Origin: Inquilinus ginsengisoli_B
Lineage (GTDB): Bacteria > Pseudomonadota > Alphaproteobacteria > DSM-16000 > Inquilinaceae
Assembly: GCF_050434925.1 (NCBI RefSeq)
Contig: NZ_JBNDJK010000001.1
Location: forward strand, 744,001 to 808,000
Reading direction: 5' to 3'
DNA: 64,000 nucleotides
Both the position numbers and the translations under genes were made by a program. Under the pieces are notes generated by a model. It was not told where the DNA came from. It was given only the letters and a program-made list of their open reading frames with translations, and ran no database searches. Positions 40,223-50,729 of this stretch are shown here, piece by piece; the first letter of the stretch is position 1, and every line of letters begins with the position of its first letter.

Positions 40223-41348
40223 ATGCGCGCCGAGACCGAAGCCAAGGCCCAAGAGATCAAGCAGTCGCTCGCGCTGCTGAGGAGGTCTCTTTGACTGGGA
40301 CAACGCACTCAGACGACTGGACGAGCTGAACGCCCTCGCCGAGGATCCCAAGCTCTGGGACAGCCCGGAGAAGGCGCAGACCCTGCTGCGCGAGCGCACC
40401 CACCTGGATGACGCCATCGGCGGCTACAAGGCGCTGGCCGGCGAGTTCGACGACACCGTCGGGCTGATTGAGCTGGCCGAGGCCGAGGGCGACGCCGAGG
40501 TGCTGGCCGACGCCGAGGCCCAGCTGGGCCAACTGGCCCAGCGGGTGGCGAAGAAGCAGCTGGAGAGCCTGCTGGCCGGTGAGGCCGACGGCAACGATGC
40601 CTATCTCGAGGTCAATGCCGGCGCCGGCGGCACCGAGGCCCAGGACTGGGGCCTGATGCTGCTGCGCATGTATATGCGCTGGGCCGAGAAGCACGGCTTC
40701 AAGGTCGAGTGGCTGGAAGAGAGCCCGGGCGAAGAGGCCGGGATCAAGTCGGCCACGGTGCTGATCAAGGGCCACAACGCCTATGGCTGGCTGAAGACCG
40801 AATCGGGCGTGCACCGCCTGGTGCGGATCAGCCCGTTCGACAGCGCGGCGCGGCGGCACACCAGCTTCTCCTCGGTCGCGGTGTCGCCCGTGGTAGACGA
40901 TACGATCGAGATCACGATCCTGGACAAGGATCTGAAAGTTGACACCTACCGGGCCTCGGGCGCCGGCGGCCAGCACGTCAACAAGACGGATTCGGCGATC
41001 CGCATCACCCATGTGCCGACCGGCGTCATCGTCGCCTGCCAGAACGACCGGTCGCAGCACCGCAACCGGGCCATGGCGATGGACATGCTGCGCGCCCGCC
41101 TGTACGAGCGCGAGCTGAAGATCCGCGAGGCCCAGGCCGACGCGCTGAACGCCGAGAAGACCGACATCGGCTGGGGCCACCAGATCCGCAGCTACGTGCT
41201 GCAGCCCTACCAGATGGTGAAGGACCTGCGCACCGGCGTGGAGACCAGCGCCTCCTCGGCGGTGCTGGACGGCGACATCGACCAGTTCCTGGAAGCCTCG
41301 CTGGCGGCGAAGCTGAAGGGCCAGGGCGAGGACCTGCAGACGGCGTAA
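40223..41348 (+). CDS. prfB: Peptide chain release factor 2 with programmed +1 frameshift
   Basis: RF2 terminates translation at UGA and UAA. Translation starts at ATG 40223 and runs 23 codons to CTT (40289-40291), then meets an in-frame TGA (40292-40294). Skipping T40292 continues in the +1 frame from GAC 40293 to 41348, giving 374 residues. An internal Shine-Dalgarno AGGAGG (40280-40285) lies just upstream of CTT-TGA-C, the classic autoregulatory frameshift. The stop-codon-reading motif SPF falls at 203-205 and GGQ at 248-250, close to the positions in E. coli RF2. The initiating site GAGAGGAG precedes ATG. Confidence 0.95.
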
Positions 41349-41399
41349 GCCGGGCGGTGCAGTGGCGCCACAATGATCGGAATGGGACGAACAGACTCG

Positions 41400-42293
41400 A
41401 TGACCGACAGCATTCCGATCCTCGACGGCATCGCCGCGATCCGCGACCGCTACGATGCCTTCATCGTCGACCTGTGGGGCGTGGTGCATGACGGAGTCAC
41501 GCCCTATCCCGGGGTGATCGACTGCCTGCAGCGGCTGCGCGCCGACGGCAAGCAGGTGTGCCTGCTGTCGAACGCGCCGCGGCGGGTCGGGTCGGTGGTG
41601 CAGCGCCTGGCCCAGATCGGCGTGCCGGAGGATTGCTGGGACGCAATCCTGTCCTCGGGCGAGGCGGCGCATCTGGCGCTGGCGGAGCGCGACGACGACT
41701 TCCACCAGGCGCTGGGCGAGCGCTTCCTGCATCTCGGCCCCGACCGCGATGCCGATGTCTATGAGGGCGTCGACGACGTCGTCCGGGTCGACGACCTGGC
41801 CGATGCCGACTTCGTGTTGAACACCGGCATCGACGACCCGGAGGAGCGGGTCGAGGACCATGCCCCGCTGCTGGAGGCCGCGGCGGCGCGCCGCCTGCCG
41901 ATGATCTGCGCCAACCCGGACATCGTCGTCATCGTCGGCGGCCGGATGCAGATCTGCGCCGGCGCCCTGGCCCAGCACTACGAGACGCTGGGCGGCCCGG
42001 TGTTCTATCACGGCAAGCCGCACCCGCCGGTCTATCGCCGCTGCTTCGAGCTGCTCGGCCGGCCCGACCCGGCGCGGGTGCTGGCGGTCGGCGACAGCTT
42101 CCACACCGACATGGCCGGCGCGGCCGCGGCCGGGATCGACGGTCTGTTCGTGATCGGCGGCATCCATGGCGCCGAGCTGCGCGACGGCGCCACCGGCCGG
42201 CCGGATTCGCACAAGCTGGCCGCCGCCGCCGAACGGCACCGGCTGCGGCCGGTGGCCGCGGTGGAGCGGCTGAACTGGGACGGCCTCGTCTGA
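41400..42293 (+). CDS. HAD superfamily IIA hydrolase (TIGR01459-like)
   Basis: Phosphatase-type HAD protein of 297 residues. The nucleophile motif reads FIVDLWGVVHDGVTPYPG (usually DxDGV/T; here DLWGV, as in the TIGR01459 group), followed by CLLSNAPRR (motif II) and YHGKPHPPVYRRC (motif III Lys). Motif IV is AVGDSFHTDMAGAAAAGIDGLFV. The subfamily occurs in alphaproteobacteria with no firmly set substrate. ATG 41373 in frame would add nine residues. Confidence 0.87.
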   Translation: MTDSIPILDGIAAIRDRYDAFIVDLWGVVHDGVTPYPGVIDCLQRLRADGKQVCLLSNAPRRVGSVVQRLAQIGVPEDCWDAILSSGEAAHLALAERDDDFHQALGERFLHLGPDRDADVYEGVDDVVRVDDLADADFVLNTGIDDPEERVEDHAPLLEAAAARRLPMICANPDIVVIVGGRMQICAGALAQHYETLGGPVFYHGKPHPPVYRRCFELLGRPDPARVLAVGDSFHTDMAGAAAAGIDGLFVIGGIHGAELRDGATGRPDSHKLAAAAERHRLRPVAAVERLNWDGLV

Positions 42294-42340
42294 GGCTCGG
42301 TAACGATGCCGGGCTCGCCGTGGCGGACCCGGCCGGCGTT

Positions 42341-42691
42341 TTACGCCCGCGCCCCGATCACGCCTTCCAGCGCCGCGATCAGCAGCGCCGGCGGGGTCTG
42401 GACCGAGGCGTGGGCCGGCGGCTGCACCGCTGCCGGCCGGCGCGTCAGCTCACGGAAATAGCACAGGACGAAGACCCGCAGCGCCCCGGTCAGGCCGCTG
42501 CCCTTGCGGGCGGCGTCGATCCGGGTGCAGATCTCGTTCAGACCGATCTGCTCGCGCGCACAGATCTCCATCAGCCCGTCCCAGAACACGACCTCCATGC
42601 GGACGCTGGTGCGCCGCCCCGCAACCGTCACGTTGCGGCAGATCGACATCGGGTCCGCGTCACGGGCTAGAGCTCCATTATGGCCCATCAT
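42341..42691 (-). CDS. Ribbon-helix-helix (RHH_4) domain protein
   Basis: A 116-residue protein with the alphaproteobacterial ribbon-helix-helix domain: MSICRNVTVAGRRTSVRMEVVFWDGLMEICAREQIGLNEICTRIDAARKG, then LTGALRVFVLCYFREL. ATG 42691 has AAAGG 5 nt upstream. The frame stays open to 42910, but those extra codons overlap the CDF gene's end and lack homology. It is probably a DNA-binding regulator; the target is unknown. It converges with the HAD gene and follows the CDF exporter. Confidence 0.82.
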   Translation of the reverse strand: MMGHNGALARDADPMSICRNVTVAGRRTSVRMEVVFWDGLMEICAREQIGLNEICTRIDAARKGSGLTGALRVFVLCYFRELTRRPAAVQPPAHASVQTPPALLIAALEGVIGARA

Positions 42692-42827
42692 CACCTTTCC
42701 GGGCCCGCAGCCCCGGACAGCCGGGCCATGGGCAACATCAAATGCACAGGCATTATGTCGAATAATTACCGCTTCCCGGCAAAAAGGTGAACTGTCGATT
42801 GCGTTTTTCCGTCGCGACAGGTTTCGC

Positions 42828-43808
42828 TTAATGTCGCGGAGTGCTGTCGACGTCGGCGCAGACCTCGAATTCGGCCTGGACCGTGGCGTGACCGACACCG
42901 AAGCGGTCACGCAGCAGGCGGGTCACCGCGCCGACCGCCTGGTCGGAATCGGCGCCCTCGCGCAGCCGGGCGTGCAGGGTCACCAGCGGCCGGTCCGGCG
43001 TCAAAGTCCAGGCGTGGACGTGATGAACGTCGATCACCGCCGGCACCTCGGCGAGGATCGCCGCGCTCAGCGCCGCCTCGTCGATTCCGCCCGGCGACCC
43101 TTCGACCAGCACATGGCCGGATTCGCGCAGGATCGCCCAGGCGCTGCGCAGCACCAGCAGCGACACCAGCACCGACAGGATCGGGTCGATCGGGGTCCAG
43201 CCGGTCAGCAGAATCACGGCGCCGGCGGCGAGCGCGCCGACCGAGCCGAGCAGGTCGCCCATCACATGCAGTGCCGCCCCGCGGAGGTTCAGATTGCCGC
43301 GGTCGCCGCCCTGCAGCACCCGGAACGCCACGACATTGGCCACCAGCCCGGCCGCGGCGACGCCGATCATCAGCCCGCCCTCGACCGCCGCCGGCTCGGC
43401 CAGCCGGCCGGCGGCCTCGACCACGATGGCGACGACCACCGCCAGCAGCACGATGCCGTTGGCGAAGGCGGCCAGCACCTGCACCCTGCCATAGCCATAG
43501 GAGCGCCGGGCGTCGCGCGGCCGCCGCGCCATCCGCGCCGCCAGCCAGGCCAGGGCCAGCGCCGCGGCATCGGTCAGCATGTGGCCGGCATCGGCCAGCA
43601 GGGCCAGGGAATTGGCGAACCAGCCGCCCGCCGCCTCGACCAGCATGAAGCCGGCGGTGATGGCCAGCGCGATCAGCAGACGCCGCTCGCCATCCGCCCC
43701 CTCCGGCATGCCGTGATGGTGCCCGGGGTGATGACCGCGGCCCGGCCCGTGATCATGCGCCGCATGATCATGGCCGGAGCCGGGCCCGGGCGAATGGTCG
43801 TGCGGCAT
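42828..43808 (-). CDS. Cation diffusion facilitator (Zn/Cd/Co-type exporter)
   Basis: Inner-membrane metal/proton antiporter of 326 residues. The His-rich N terminus (about 13 His in the first 33 residues) and paired metal-site motifs support zinc-type specificity: SLALLADAGHMLTDAAAL (Asp73, His76-Asp80) and NLRGAALHVMGDLLGS (His181-Asp185). The cytoplasmic C-terminal domain contains VIDVHHVHAWTLTPDRPLVTLH, a standard CDF end. The exact metal cannot be set. The His cluster is encoded by CAT/CAC repeats near 43690-43800. Confidence 0.93.
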   Translation of the reverse strand: MPHDHSPGPGSGHDHAAHDHGPGRGHHPGHHHGMPEGADGERRLLIALAITAGFMLVEAAGGWFANSLALLADAGHMLTDAAALALAWLAARMARRPRDARRSYGYGRVQVLAAFANGIVLLAVVVAIVVEAAGRLAEPAAVEGGLMIGVAAAGLVANVVAFRVLQGGDRGNLNLRGAALHVMGDLLGSVGALAAGAVILLTGWTPIDPILSVLVSLLVLRSAWAILRESGHVLVEGSPGGIDEAALSAAILAEVPAVIDVHHVHAWTLTPDRPLVTLHARLREGADSDQAVGAVTRLLRDRFGVGHATVQAEFEVCADVDSTPRH

Positions 43809-44037
43809 TGTGGCCTCCGGAGGATGCGAATCGCTCGCGCCAGTCTACATCCGGCGCCGCGCCATGAAAAACCCGCCGCCATGCCGGTTGCGCACCCCCT
43901 ACCGCTATGTTAGATGACGGCGCGCCGAGCGTAAGGGGTGGGCCTCGGACAGCCCTCTGTTGTGCGATAGAGCCCCCCGAACTTTCGGTGGTCGTGGCCT
44001 CCTGCCACGATCGACAACAACGATCGAGGGACGATCG

Positions 44038-44597
44038 GTGGCAGCCACAGGCTCAGGGATTTCCGGCCTCGCATCCAGCTACGCGACGGCGCTCTACGCA
44101 CTCGCCGACGAGGGCAAGGCGCTCGACCAGACCGCGGACGACCTGCGCGGCCTGAAGACCGCCCTGGCCGAAAGCGAGGATCTGCGCCGTCTGGTCCGCA
44201 GCCCGCTCCTGTCGCGCGACGCGCAGGGCAAGGCGATGGCCGCGGTGCTGGAGCGGGCGGGCGTGTCCGACCTGGTGCGCCGCTTCATCGCCCTGGTGGC
44301 GCGCAACCGCCGCCTGTTCGCCCTCGACGCCATGATCGACGCCTTCCTGGCCGAGCTGGCCCGCCGCCGCGGCGAGGTCACGGCCGATGTCACCGCCGCC
44401 TCGGCGCTGACCGTCGGCCAGACCGAGGCGCTGGTCGACCAACTCAAGAAGGCCATGGGCGCCAAGGTCCAGGTCAATGTCAAAATCGATCCCGCGCTGC
44501 TCGGCGGGATGATCGTCAAAGTCGGCTCGCGCATGGTCGACAGCTCCCTGCGCACGAAACTGGCCAAGCTGCAGCTCGCGATGAAGGGAACCGTCTG

Positions 44598-44598
<1 letters not shown>
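44038..44598 (+). CDS. atpH: ATP synthase F1 subunit delta
   Basis: Peripheral-stalk subunit linking F1 to F0 subunit b. GTG 44038 preceded by GAGGGA gives 186 residues, the usual length; a longer in-frame start at 43960 is not supported. The N-terminal helical domain (SGLASSYATALYALADEGKALD) and the C-terminal signature VNVKIDPALLGGMIVKVGSRMVDSSLRTKLAKLQ are clear. It is the first gene of atpHAGDC, and its stop overlaps the atpA ATG. F0 genes are absent, which is typical of alphaproteobacteria. Confidence 0.95.
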
Positions 44599-46127
<1,529 letters not shown>

Positions 46128-46168
46128 GCGGCAGTCGTACCCACCACACCGATTGAAGGCGGGGCGCC

Positions 46169-47047
46169 ATGCCGTCGTTGAAGGACCTCAGGAACCGGAT
46201 CGCCAGCGTCAAGTCGACGCAGAAGATCACTGCGGCCATGAAGATGGTCGCGGCGTCGAAGCTGCGCCGCGCCCAGGATCAGGCCGAAGCCGGCCGGCCC
46301 TATGCCGACCGCATGGAGCGGATGCTGACCGGCCTTGCCGCCGTCGCCAAGACGGCGGGCCAGGGGCCGAAGCTGATCTCCGGCACCGGCAAGAACGACG
46401 TGCACCTGCTGCTCGTCATCACCTCTGACCGCGGCCTCGCCGGGGCATTCAACGCCACGGTACTGCGCGAGGCGCGGCGCCAGATCCGCGAGCTGCAGGG
46501 CAAGGGCAAGACGGTGAAGCTGTTCACCGTCGGCCGCAAGGGCCGGGACAGCCTGCGCCGCGACTTCGCCAATCTGATCGTCGAGAGCGTGATCGACGTC
46601 GGCCGGCCGAAGCTGGGTTTCGCCGACGCCGACGGCATCGCGACCCGGATCCTGGCGATGTTCGAAGCCGGCGACTTCGACGTCTGCTCGGTGGTCTACA
46701 ACAAGTTCAAGTCGGCGATCGCCCAGATCATCACGGTGCAGCAGCTGGTGCCCGTGGCACTGCCGGCCGTGGCCGAGGACACCGCCTCGAACATCGTCTA
46801 CGAGTTCGAGCCGAGCGAGGAGCAGATCCTGGCGGAGCTGCTGCCGCGCAACCTGGCAATCCAGATCTACAAGGCGCTGCTCGAATCCGCCGCCTCCGAG
46901 CAGGGCGCGCGCATGACCGCGATGGACAATGCGACCCGCAACGCCGGCGACATGATCAAGCGGCTGACGCTGGTCTACAACCGGACCCGCCAAGCCTACA
47001 TCACCAAGGAGCTGATCGAGATCATCTCCGGCGCCGAAGCCATCTAA
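46169..47047 (+). CDS. atpG: ATP synthase F1 subunit gamma
   Basis: Central rotary shaft of F1, 292 residues. The N-terminal coiled coil (PSLKDLRNRIASVKSTQKITAAMKMVAASKLRRAQ) and the C-terminal helix (MDNATRNAGDMIKRLTLVYNRTRQAYITKELIEIISGAEA) are exactly as expected. LLLVITSDRGLAGAFN is the conserved mid-segment. It lies 41 bases after atpA, in the same operon. Confidence 0.98.
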   Translation: MPSLKDLRNRIASVKSTQKITAAMKMVAASKLRRAQDQAEAGRPYADRMERMLTGLAAVAKTAGQGPKLISGTGKNDVHLLLVITSDRGLAGAFNATVLREARRQIRELQGKGKTVKLFTVGRKGRDSLRRDFANLIVESVIDVGRPKLGFADADGIATRILAMFEAGDFDVCSVVYNKFKSAIAQIITVQQLVPVALPAVAEDTASNIVYEFEPSEEQILAELLPRNLAIQIYKALLESAASEQGARMTAMDNATRNAGDMIKRLTLVYNRTRQAYITKELIEIISGAEAI

Positions 47048-47099
47048 GGCGCCCTGATCCACCGATCGCTTGAAGACAGTTCTGAGGAGCGTGAACACC

Positions 47100-48533
47100 A
47101 TGGTCGAGACCCAGACCGGAAGCAACGTCATCGGCCGCATCAGCCAGGTTCTGGGCGCCGTGGTGGACGTCCAATTCGATGGCGAGTTGCCCGCCATTCT
47201 GAACGCCCTGACCACCGACATCGGCGATCGCAAGCTGGTGCTCGAGGTGGCGCAGCATCTCGGCGAGAACACCGTGCGCTGCATCGCCATGGACTCGACC
47301 GACGGCCTGGTCCGCGGCAGCAAGGTCCAGGACAGCGGCAACGCCATCCAGGTGCCGGTCGGCCCGGAGACGCTGGGCCGCATCATGAACGTGATCGGCG
47401 AGCCGATCGACGAGCGCGGCCCGATCAACGCCAAGCTGCATTCGCCGATCCACCGCCAGGCGCCGGCCTTCGTCGACCAGGCGACCGAGGCCGAGATGCT
47501 GGTCACCGGCATCAAGGTCGTCGACCTGATCAGCCCCTACGCCAAGGGCGGCAAGATCGGCCTGTTCGGCGGCGCCGGCGTCGGCAAGACGGTGACCATC
47601 CAGGAGCTGATCAACAACATCGCCAAGGCGCATGGCGGCGTGTCGGTCTTCGCCGGCGTGGGCGAGCGGACCCGCGAGGGCAACGACCTGTACCATGAGA
47701 TGATCGACTCCAAGGTCATCAACCTCGACGGTGAATCGAAGGTGGCGCTGGTCTACGGCCAGATGAACGAGCCGCCGGGCGCCCGTGCCCGCGTCGGCCT
47801 GTCGGGCCTGACCGTGGCCGAGTACTTCCGCGACGTCGAAGGCCAGGACGTGCTGTTCTTCGTCGACAACATCTTCCGCTTCACCCAGGCGGGCGCCGAG
47901 GTGTCGGCGCTGCTGGGCCGCATCCCGTCGGCGGTGGGCTACCAGCCGACCCTGTCGACCGACATGGGCACGCTGCAGGAGCGCATCACCTCCACCAACA
48001 AGGGCTCGATCACCTCGGTGCAGGCCATCTACGTGCCCGCCGACGATCTGACCGACCCGGCGCCGGCGACCTCGTTCTCGCATCTCGATGCGACGACCGT
48101 GCTGAGCCGCGCGATCTCCGAGCTCGGCATCTACCCGGCGGTGGACCCCCTCGACTCGACCTCGCGCATCCTCGACCCGCGCGTGGTCGGCCAGGAGCAT
48201 TACGAGGTGGCCCGCGCCGTGCAGCGCACGCTGCAGGAGTACAAGGCGCTGCAGGACATCATCGCCATCCTGGGCATGGACGAGCTGACCGAGGAGCAGA
48301 AGCTGACCGTGGCCCGCGCCCGGAAGATCCAGCGCTTCTTCAGCCAGCCCTTCCACGTCGCCGAGGTGTTCACCGGCACGCCGGGCGAGCTGGTCCCGGT
48401 CGAGGAGACGATCCGCGGCTTCAAAGGCATCGTCAACGGCGACTACGACCACCTGCCGGAGGCGGCCTTCTACATGGTCGGCACCATCGACCAGGCCATC
48501 GCCAAGGCGAAGAAGCTCGCCGAAGCCGCCTGA
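47100..48533 (+). CDS. atpD: ATP synthase F1 subunit beta
   Basis: Catalytic subunit, 477 residues. The P-loop GGAGVGKTVTIQELI (about 155-170), GERTREGNDLYHEM with the catalytic Glu, and the FVDNIFRFTQAGAEVSALLGRIPSAVGYQPTL segment are intact. ATG 47100 has GGAG 12 nt upstream and matches homologues. An in-frame ATG-like start at 47070 is less likely. It is followed by atpC after 29 bases. Confidence 0.98.
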   Translation: MVETQTGSNVIGRISQVLGAVVDVQFDGELPAILNALTTDIGDRKLVLEVAQHLGENTVRCIAMDSTDGLVRGSKVQDSGNAIQVPVGPETLGRIMNVIGEPIDERGPINAKLHSPIHRQAPAFVDQATEAEMLVTGIKVVDLISPYAKGGKIGLFGGAGVGKTVTIQELINNIAKAHGGVSVFAGVGERTREGNDLYHEMIDSKVINLDGESKVALVYGQMNEPPGARARVGLSGLTVAEYFRDVEGQDVLFFVDNIFRFTQAGAEVSALLGRIPSAVGYQPTLSTDMGTLQERITSTNKGSITSVQAIYVPADDLTDPAPATSFSHLDATTVLSRAISELGIYPAVDPLDSTSRILDPRVVGQEHYEVARAVQRTLQEYKALQDIIAILGMDELTEEQKLTVARARKIQRFFSQPFHVAEVFTGTPGELVPVEETIRGFKGIVNGDYDHLPEAAFYMVGTIDQAIAKAKKLAEAA

Positions 48534-48562
48534 CGCCAGCAGCATCGGAACCGGGGACATCC

Positions 48563-48991
48563 ATGGCCGAGAAATTCGCCTTCGAACTGGTCTCGCCCGA
48601 GAAGCTGCTCGTGGCGCAGCAGGTCGAGATGGTGGTCGTCCCCGGTGGCGACGGCTATTTCGGCGTGCTGAAGGGGCACATGTCGATGCTGTCGACCGTC
48701 CAGCCGGGCGTGATCGACGTCTATGAGCAGCGCAGCGCCATCTCCAGCCGCCTGTTCGTCACCGGCGGCTTTGCCGAGGTGACGCCGGAGCGCTGCACCG
48801 TGCTGGCCGAGGAGGTGATGCCGGTGGCCTCGCTGGACCGTGCCAAGGTCGAGCAGGAGCTGCGCGACGCCGAGGAGGACGTGGCCGACGCCAAGACCCC
48901 CGGCGACAAGGCGGTGGCCGAGCGCGCGCTGAAGCTGGCCCAGGCCAAGCTGACCGCCGTCACCCGCGGCGTGCCGGCCGGCCACGCCTGA
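48563..48991 (+). CDS. atpC: ATP synthase F1 subunit epsilon
   Basis: Small regulatory and coupling subunit, 142 residues. The N-terminal beta-sandwich includes FELVSPEKLLVAQQVEMVVVPGGDGYFGVLKGHMSMLSTVQPGVI, and the C-terminal helical hairpin runs to residue 142. Last gene of the operon, followed at once by a strong terminator. Confidence 0.97.
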   Translation: MAEKFAFELVSPEKLLVAQQVEMVVVPGGDGYFGVLKGHMSMLSTVQPGVIDVYEQRSAISSRLFVTGGFAEVTPERCTVLAEEVMPVASLDRAKVEQELRDAEEDVADAKTPGDKAVAERALKLAQAKLTAVTRGVPAGHA

Positions 48992-49014
48992 CCGGCAAGC
49001 CGCACGATTGAATT

Positions 49015-49043
49015 GGAAAAGGCCCCGCGAGGGGCCCTTTTCC
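49015..49043 (+). terminator. Terminator of the atp operon
   Basis: GGAAAAGGCCCC, loop GCGA, then GGGGCC(C)TTTTCC. This is a 12-bp stem with one bulged C and a TTTT in the right arm. It starts 23 bp after the atpC stop. Confidence 0.85.
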
Positions 49044-49054
49044 ATGGGCGCTAC

Positions 49055-49175
49055 GGCATTTACACATCGATTACTGTATCGGACGGCAGGCATACGAACA
49101 GATTGCCTCTCCCGCTTGCGAGCCCTTTTCAGAACACCGCTATTTGACCCGGCCACCCCTTTATTCTCCCCCTCC
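49055..49175 (+). repeat. Left arm of a long inverted repeat flanking an IS481-family element
   Basis: This arm reads GGCATTTACACATC, then ATTGCCTCTCCCGCTTGCGAG at its centre and CTCCCCCTCCC at its inner end. The complement of 50523-50646 contains the same blocks in the same order (GGCATTCACACATC, the identical ATTGCC...GCGAG core, CCTTTTCAGAA, CTCCCCCTCC). The arms are imperfect overall but several runs of 10-20 bases are exact. It is probably a dispersed genomic repeat. Confidence 0.7.
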
Positions 49176-50444
49176 CCTTGCGGGAGGGGGTAGGGGGAGG
49201 GGTTTGGCGCCGATGGACGTGATGTCGAACGTCACCACCGGCCCCGCAGAAATCCTGGTCGATTCCGCGGCAGCGCCTGTCATCGACACCCCCTCCCCCT
49301 CCCGCTGTTTAGACCGGGGACAAGGTGGACACCTGTTCGGGGCATGGTGAACATGGCTGCGATAGCACAGATCGAAGAGGCCGTCGGTGTCGGTGGCGCG
49401 CAGTGCGACGTGGCGGCCGGCGAAGGCCTTCGAGCAGTTGATCTTCTGCCCTTTGAAGCTGATCCAGCCGGTGTCCTGCACCTTGCGGATCTGGGCTTCG
49501 GGCTCGTAGTCGGGCGGGGTGATGGCCTCGGGCATTGTGCGCGGGCTCACTTGGTAGCGCTTGGAAGGCGTCTCGAGCTCGATCGCCTGGTGCGGCCGGT
49601 GGGTGTTGTAGACCTCGCGCCAGGCATCGAAGGCGGCCTGGGCCTGGGTGAGGTTCCGGAACCGGTAGCCGTCGAGCACCTCGGACTTGAGCGTGCGGTG
49701 GAAGCGCTCGTCCTTGCCTTGGGTTTGGGGATGGTAGGGCCGGCCGTGGCTCACCGCGACGCCCAGGTCGAGCAGCCAGACGGTCAGCACCGTGTACTGC
49801 GCCGACCCGCCCGTGCCCCAGGGCGGGCCATTGTCCATCAGCATCCGCCAGGGCAGGCCGTAGCGTCGGAACACCCGGACCAGTCGCTCCTGCACGGTCT
49901 CGCTCGTCTCGTTGCCGCAGGCGCCGATCTCCAGCGAATAGCGGGAGTGGTCGTCCAGCACCGTCAGCGGATGGCAGCGCCCCGCCTCCAGCGCGAAGTG
50001 GCCCTTGAAGTCCATCTGCCACAGGTCGTTCGGCGCCGCATGCTCGAACCGCACCCAGTCGCGCCGCTCCCCCGCCCGCGGACCGTCCAGCTTCCCGTGC
50101 CGCCGCAGAATCTCGGTGATCGTCGAGACCGCCGGCGGCACAAGTCCCTCCCGCTCCAGCACTCGGCGGATCTTCCGGCCGCCCCAGGCCGGATGCGCCG
50201 CACGCTCCGCCAGCACCCGCGCCTCCAGCTCCGCCGGTGTCTTCCCCGGACTGCCTCGCGGCCGACGCGACCGCTCCGCCAAGCCCTCGGCTCCTTCCTC
50301 CCGATAGCGCTCCAGCCATTTGTACCCTGCTGTCCGACCGACACCGAACCGACGGCACAGCTCCGATATGTTCGCATCCGGCATCAGCGCCAGCCGGCAG
50401 AACTCTTCCCGTTGCGACATGCGCGAACACTCCCGAAACGGCAT
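49161..50444 (-). CDS. IS481 family transposase, reading frame continues beyond the IS end
   Basis: DDE integrase-type transposase, 427 residues. It has an N-terminal helix-turn-helix (MPDANISELCRRFGVGRTAGYKWLERYREEG). The catalytic core has NDLWQMDFKGHF (first Asp), LTVLDDHSRYSLEI, MDNGPPWG (second Asp) and HPQTQGKDERFHRTLKSEVL (Glu). There is no stop codon inside the left terminal repeat. The last 50 or so residues (from about 378) are therefore translated from host flanking DNA and end at 49161. Activity with this extra tail is uncertain. Confidence 0.88.
   Translation of the reverse strand: MPFRECSRMSQREEFCRLALMPDANISELCRRFGVGRTAGYKWLERYREEGAEGLAERSRRPRGSPGKTPAELEARVLAERAAHPAWGGRKIRRVLEREGLVPPAVSTITEILRRHGKLDGPRAGERRDWVRFEHAAPNDLWQMDFKGHFALEAGRCHPLTVLDDHSRYSLEIGACGNETSETVQERLVRVFRRYGLPWRMLMDNGPPWGTGGSAQYTVLTVWLLDLGVAVSHGRPYHPQTQGKDERFHRTLKSEVLDGYRFRNLTQAQAAFDAWREVYNTHRPHQAIELETPSKRYQVSPRTMPEAITPPDYEPEAQIRKVQDTGWISFKGQKINCSKAFAGRHVALRATDTDGLFDLCYRSHVHHAPNRCPPCPRSKQREGEGVSMTGAAAESTRISAGPVVTFDITSIGAKPLPLPPPARGGGE
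49176..49311. other. G/C-tract intergenic DNA between repeat arm and IS
   Basis: Contains CGGGAGGGGGTAGGGGGAGG (about 49191-49200) and its near complement CCCCCTCCCCCTCCCGC (49289-49305), which could pair as the stem of another hairpin. There is no gene of its own here. The transposase frame of the adjacent IS runs through it antisense. Confidence 0.55.
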
Positions 50445-50514
50445 ACGGCCTCCTTCGCCTCATGCCGTAAGTGTTCACCATGTCCCCGAACACCTGTTCA
50501 CCATCTCCCCGGTC
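49312..50514 (-). mobile_element. Insertion sequence, IS481 family
   Basis: A roughly 1203-bp element. The end at 49312 reads GACCGGGGACAAGGTGGACA, and the complement of the right end (50514 inward) reads GACCGGGGAGATGGTGAACA. The similarity continues through TGTTCGGGG and ATGGTGAACA for about 42 bp, so the terminal inverted repeats are long. It encodes one transposase on the minus strand. I could not find a clear target duplication, perhaps because it landed in repetitive G/C tracts. Confidence 0.85.
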
Positions 50515-50522
50515 CATACAAA

Positions 50523-50646
50523 GGGGAGGGGGAGAGCGGAAGTATGCGTCGGTTCAAGTGGTCGAATTCTGAAAAGGTCTCGCAAGCGGGAGAGGCAATG
50601 GGCTCGCAAACCCGCCGTCGGTGTCGCCGACAGATGTGTGAATGCC
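50523..50646 (-). repeat. Right arm of the long inverted repeat
   Basis: Inverted partner of 49055-49175. Shared blocks, read on the minus strand, are GGCATTCACACATC, GCGAGCCCATTGCCTCTCCC, GCTTGCGAGACCTTTTCAGAA and CTCTCCCCCTCCC. Together with the left arm it brackets the IS481-type insertion. The remaining bases to the adenine deaminase start (50647-50729) show only a GAGCAGG ribosome site. Confidence 0.7.
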
Positions 50647-50729
50647 TTAGTTTTCATGGCCGGCGCGGCAACGGCCTCCGCTCCTGGTAAGCTGCCTGCA
50701 CCCGATCCCCGCGGCAAGAGAGCAGGCTG

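Noticed and set aside
40500..41348. prfB as a truncated gene starting at an internal codon
   Set aside because: The missing first part is present in another frame and is joined by the standard programmed frameshift, so the gene is whole.
49344..50690. Plus-strand frame over the IS481-type element
   Set aside because: It opposes a transposase with all catalytic residues and has no domain of its own.
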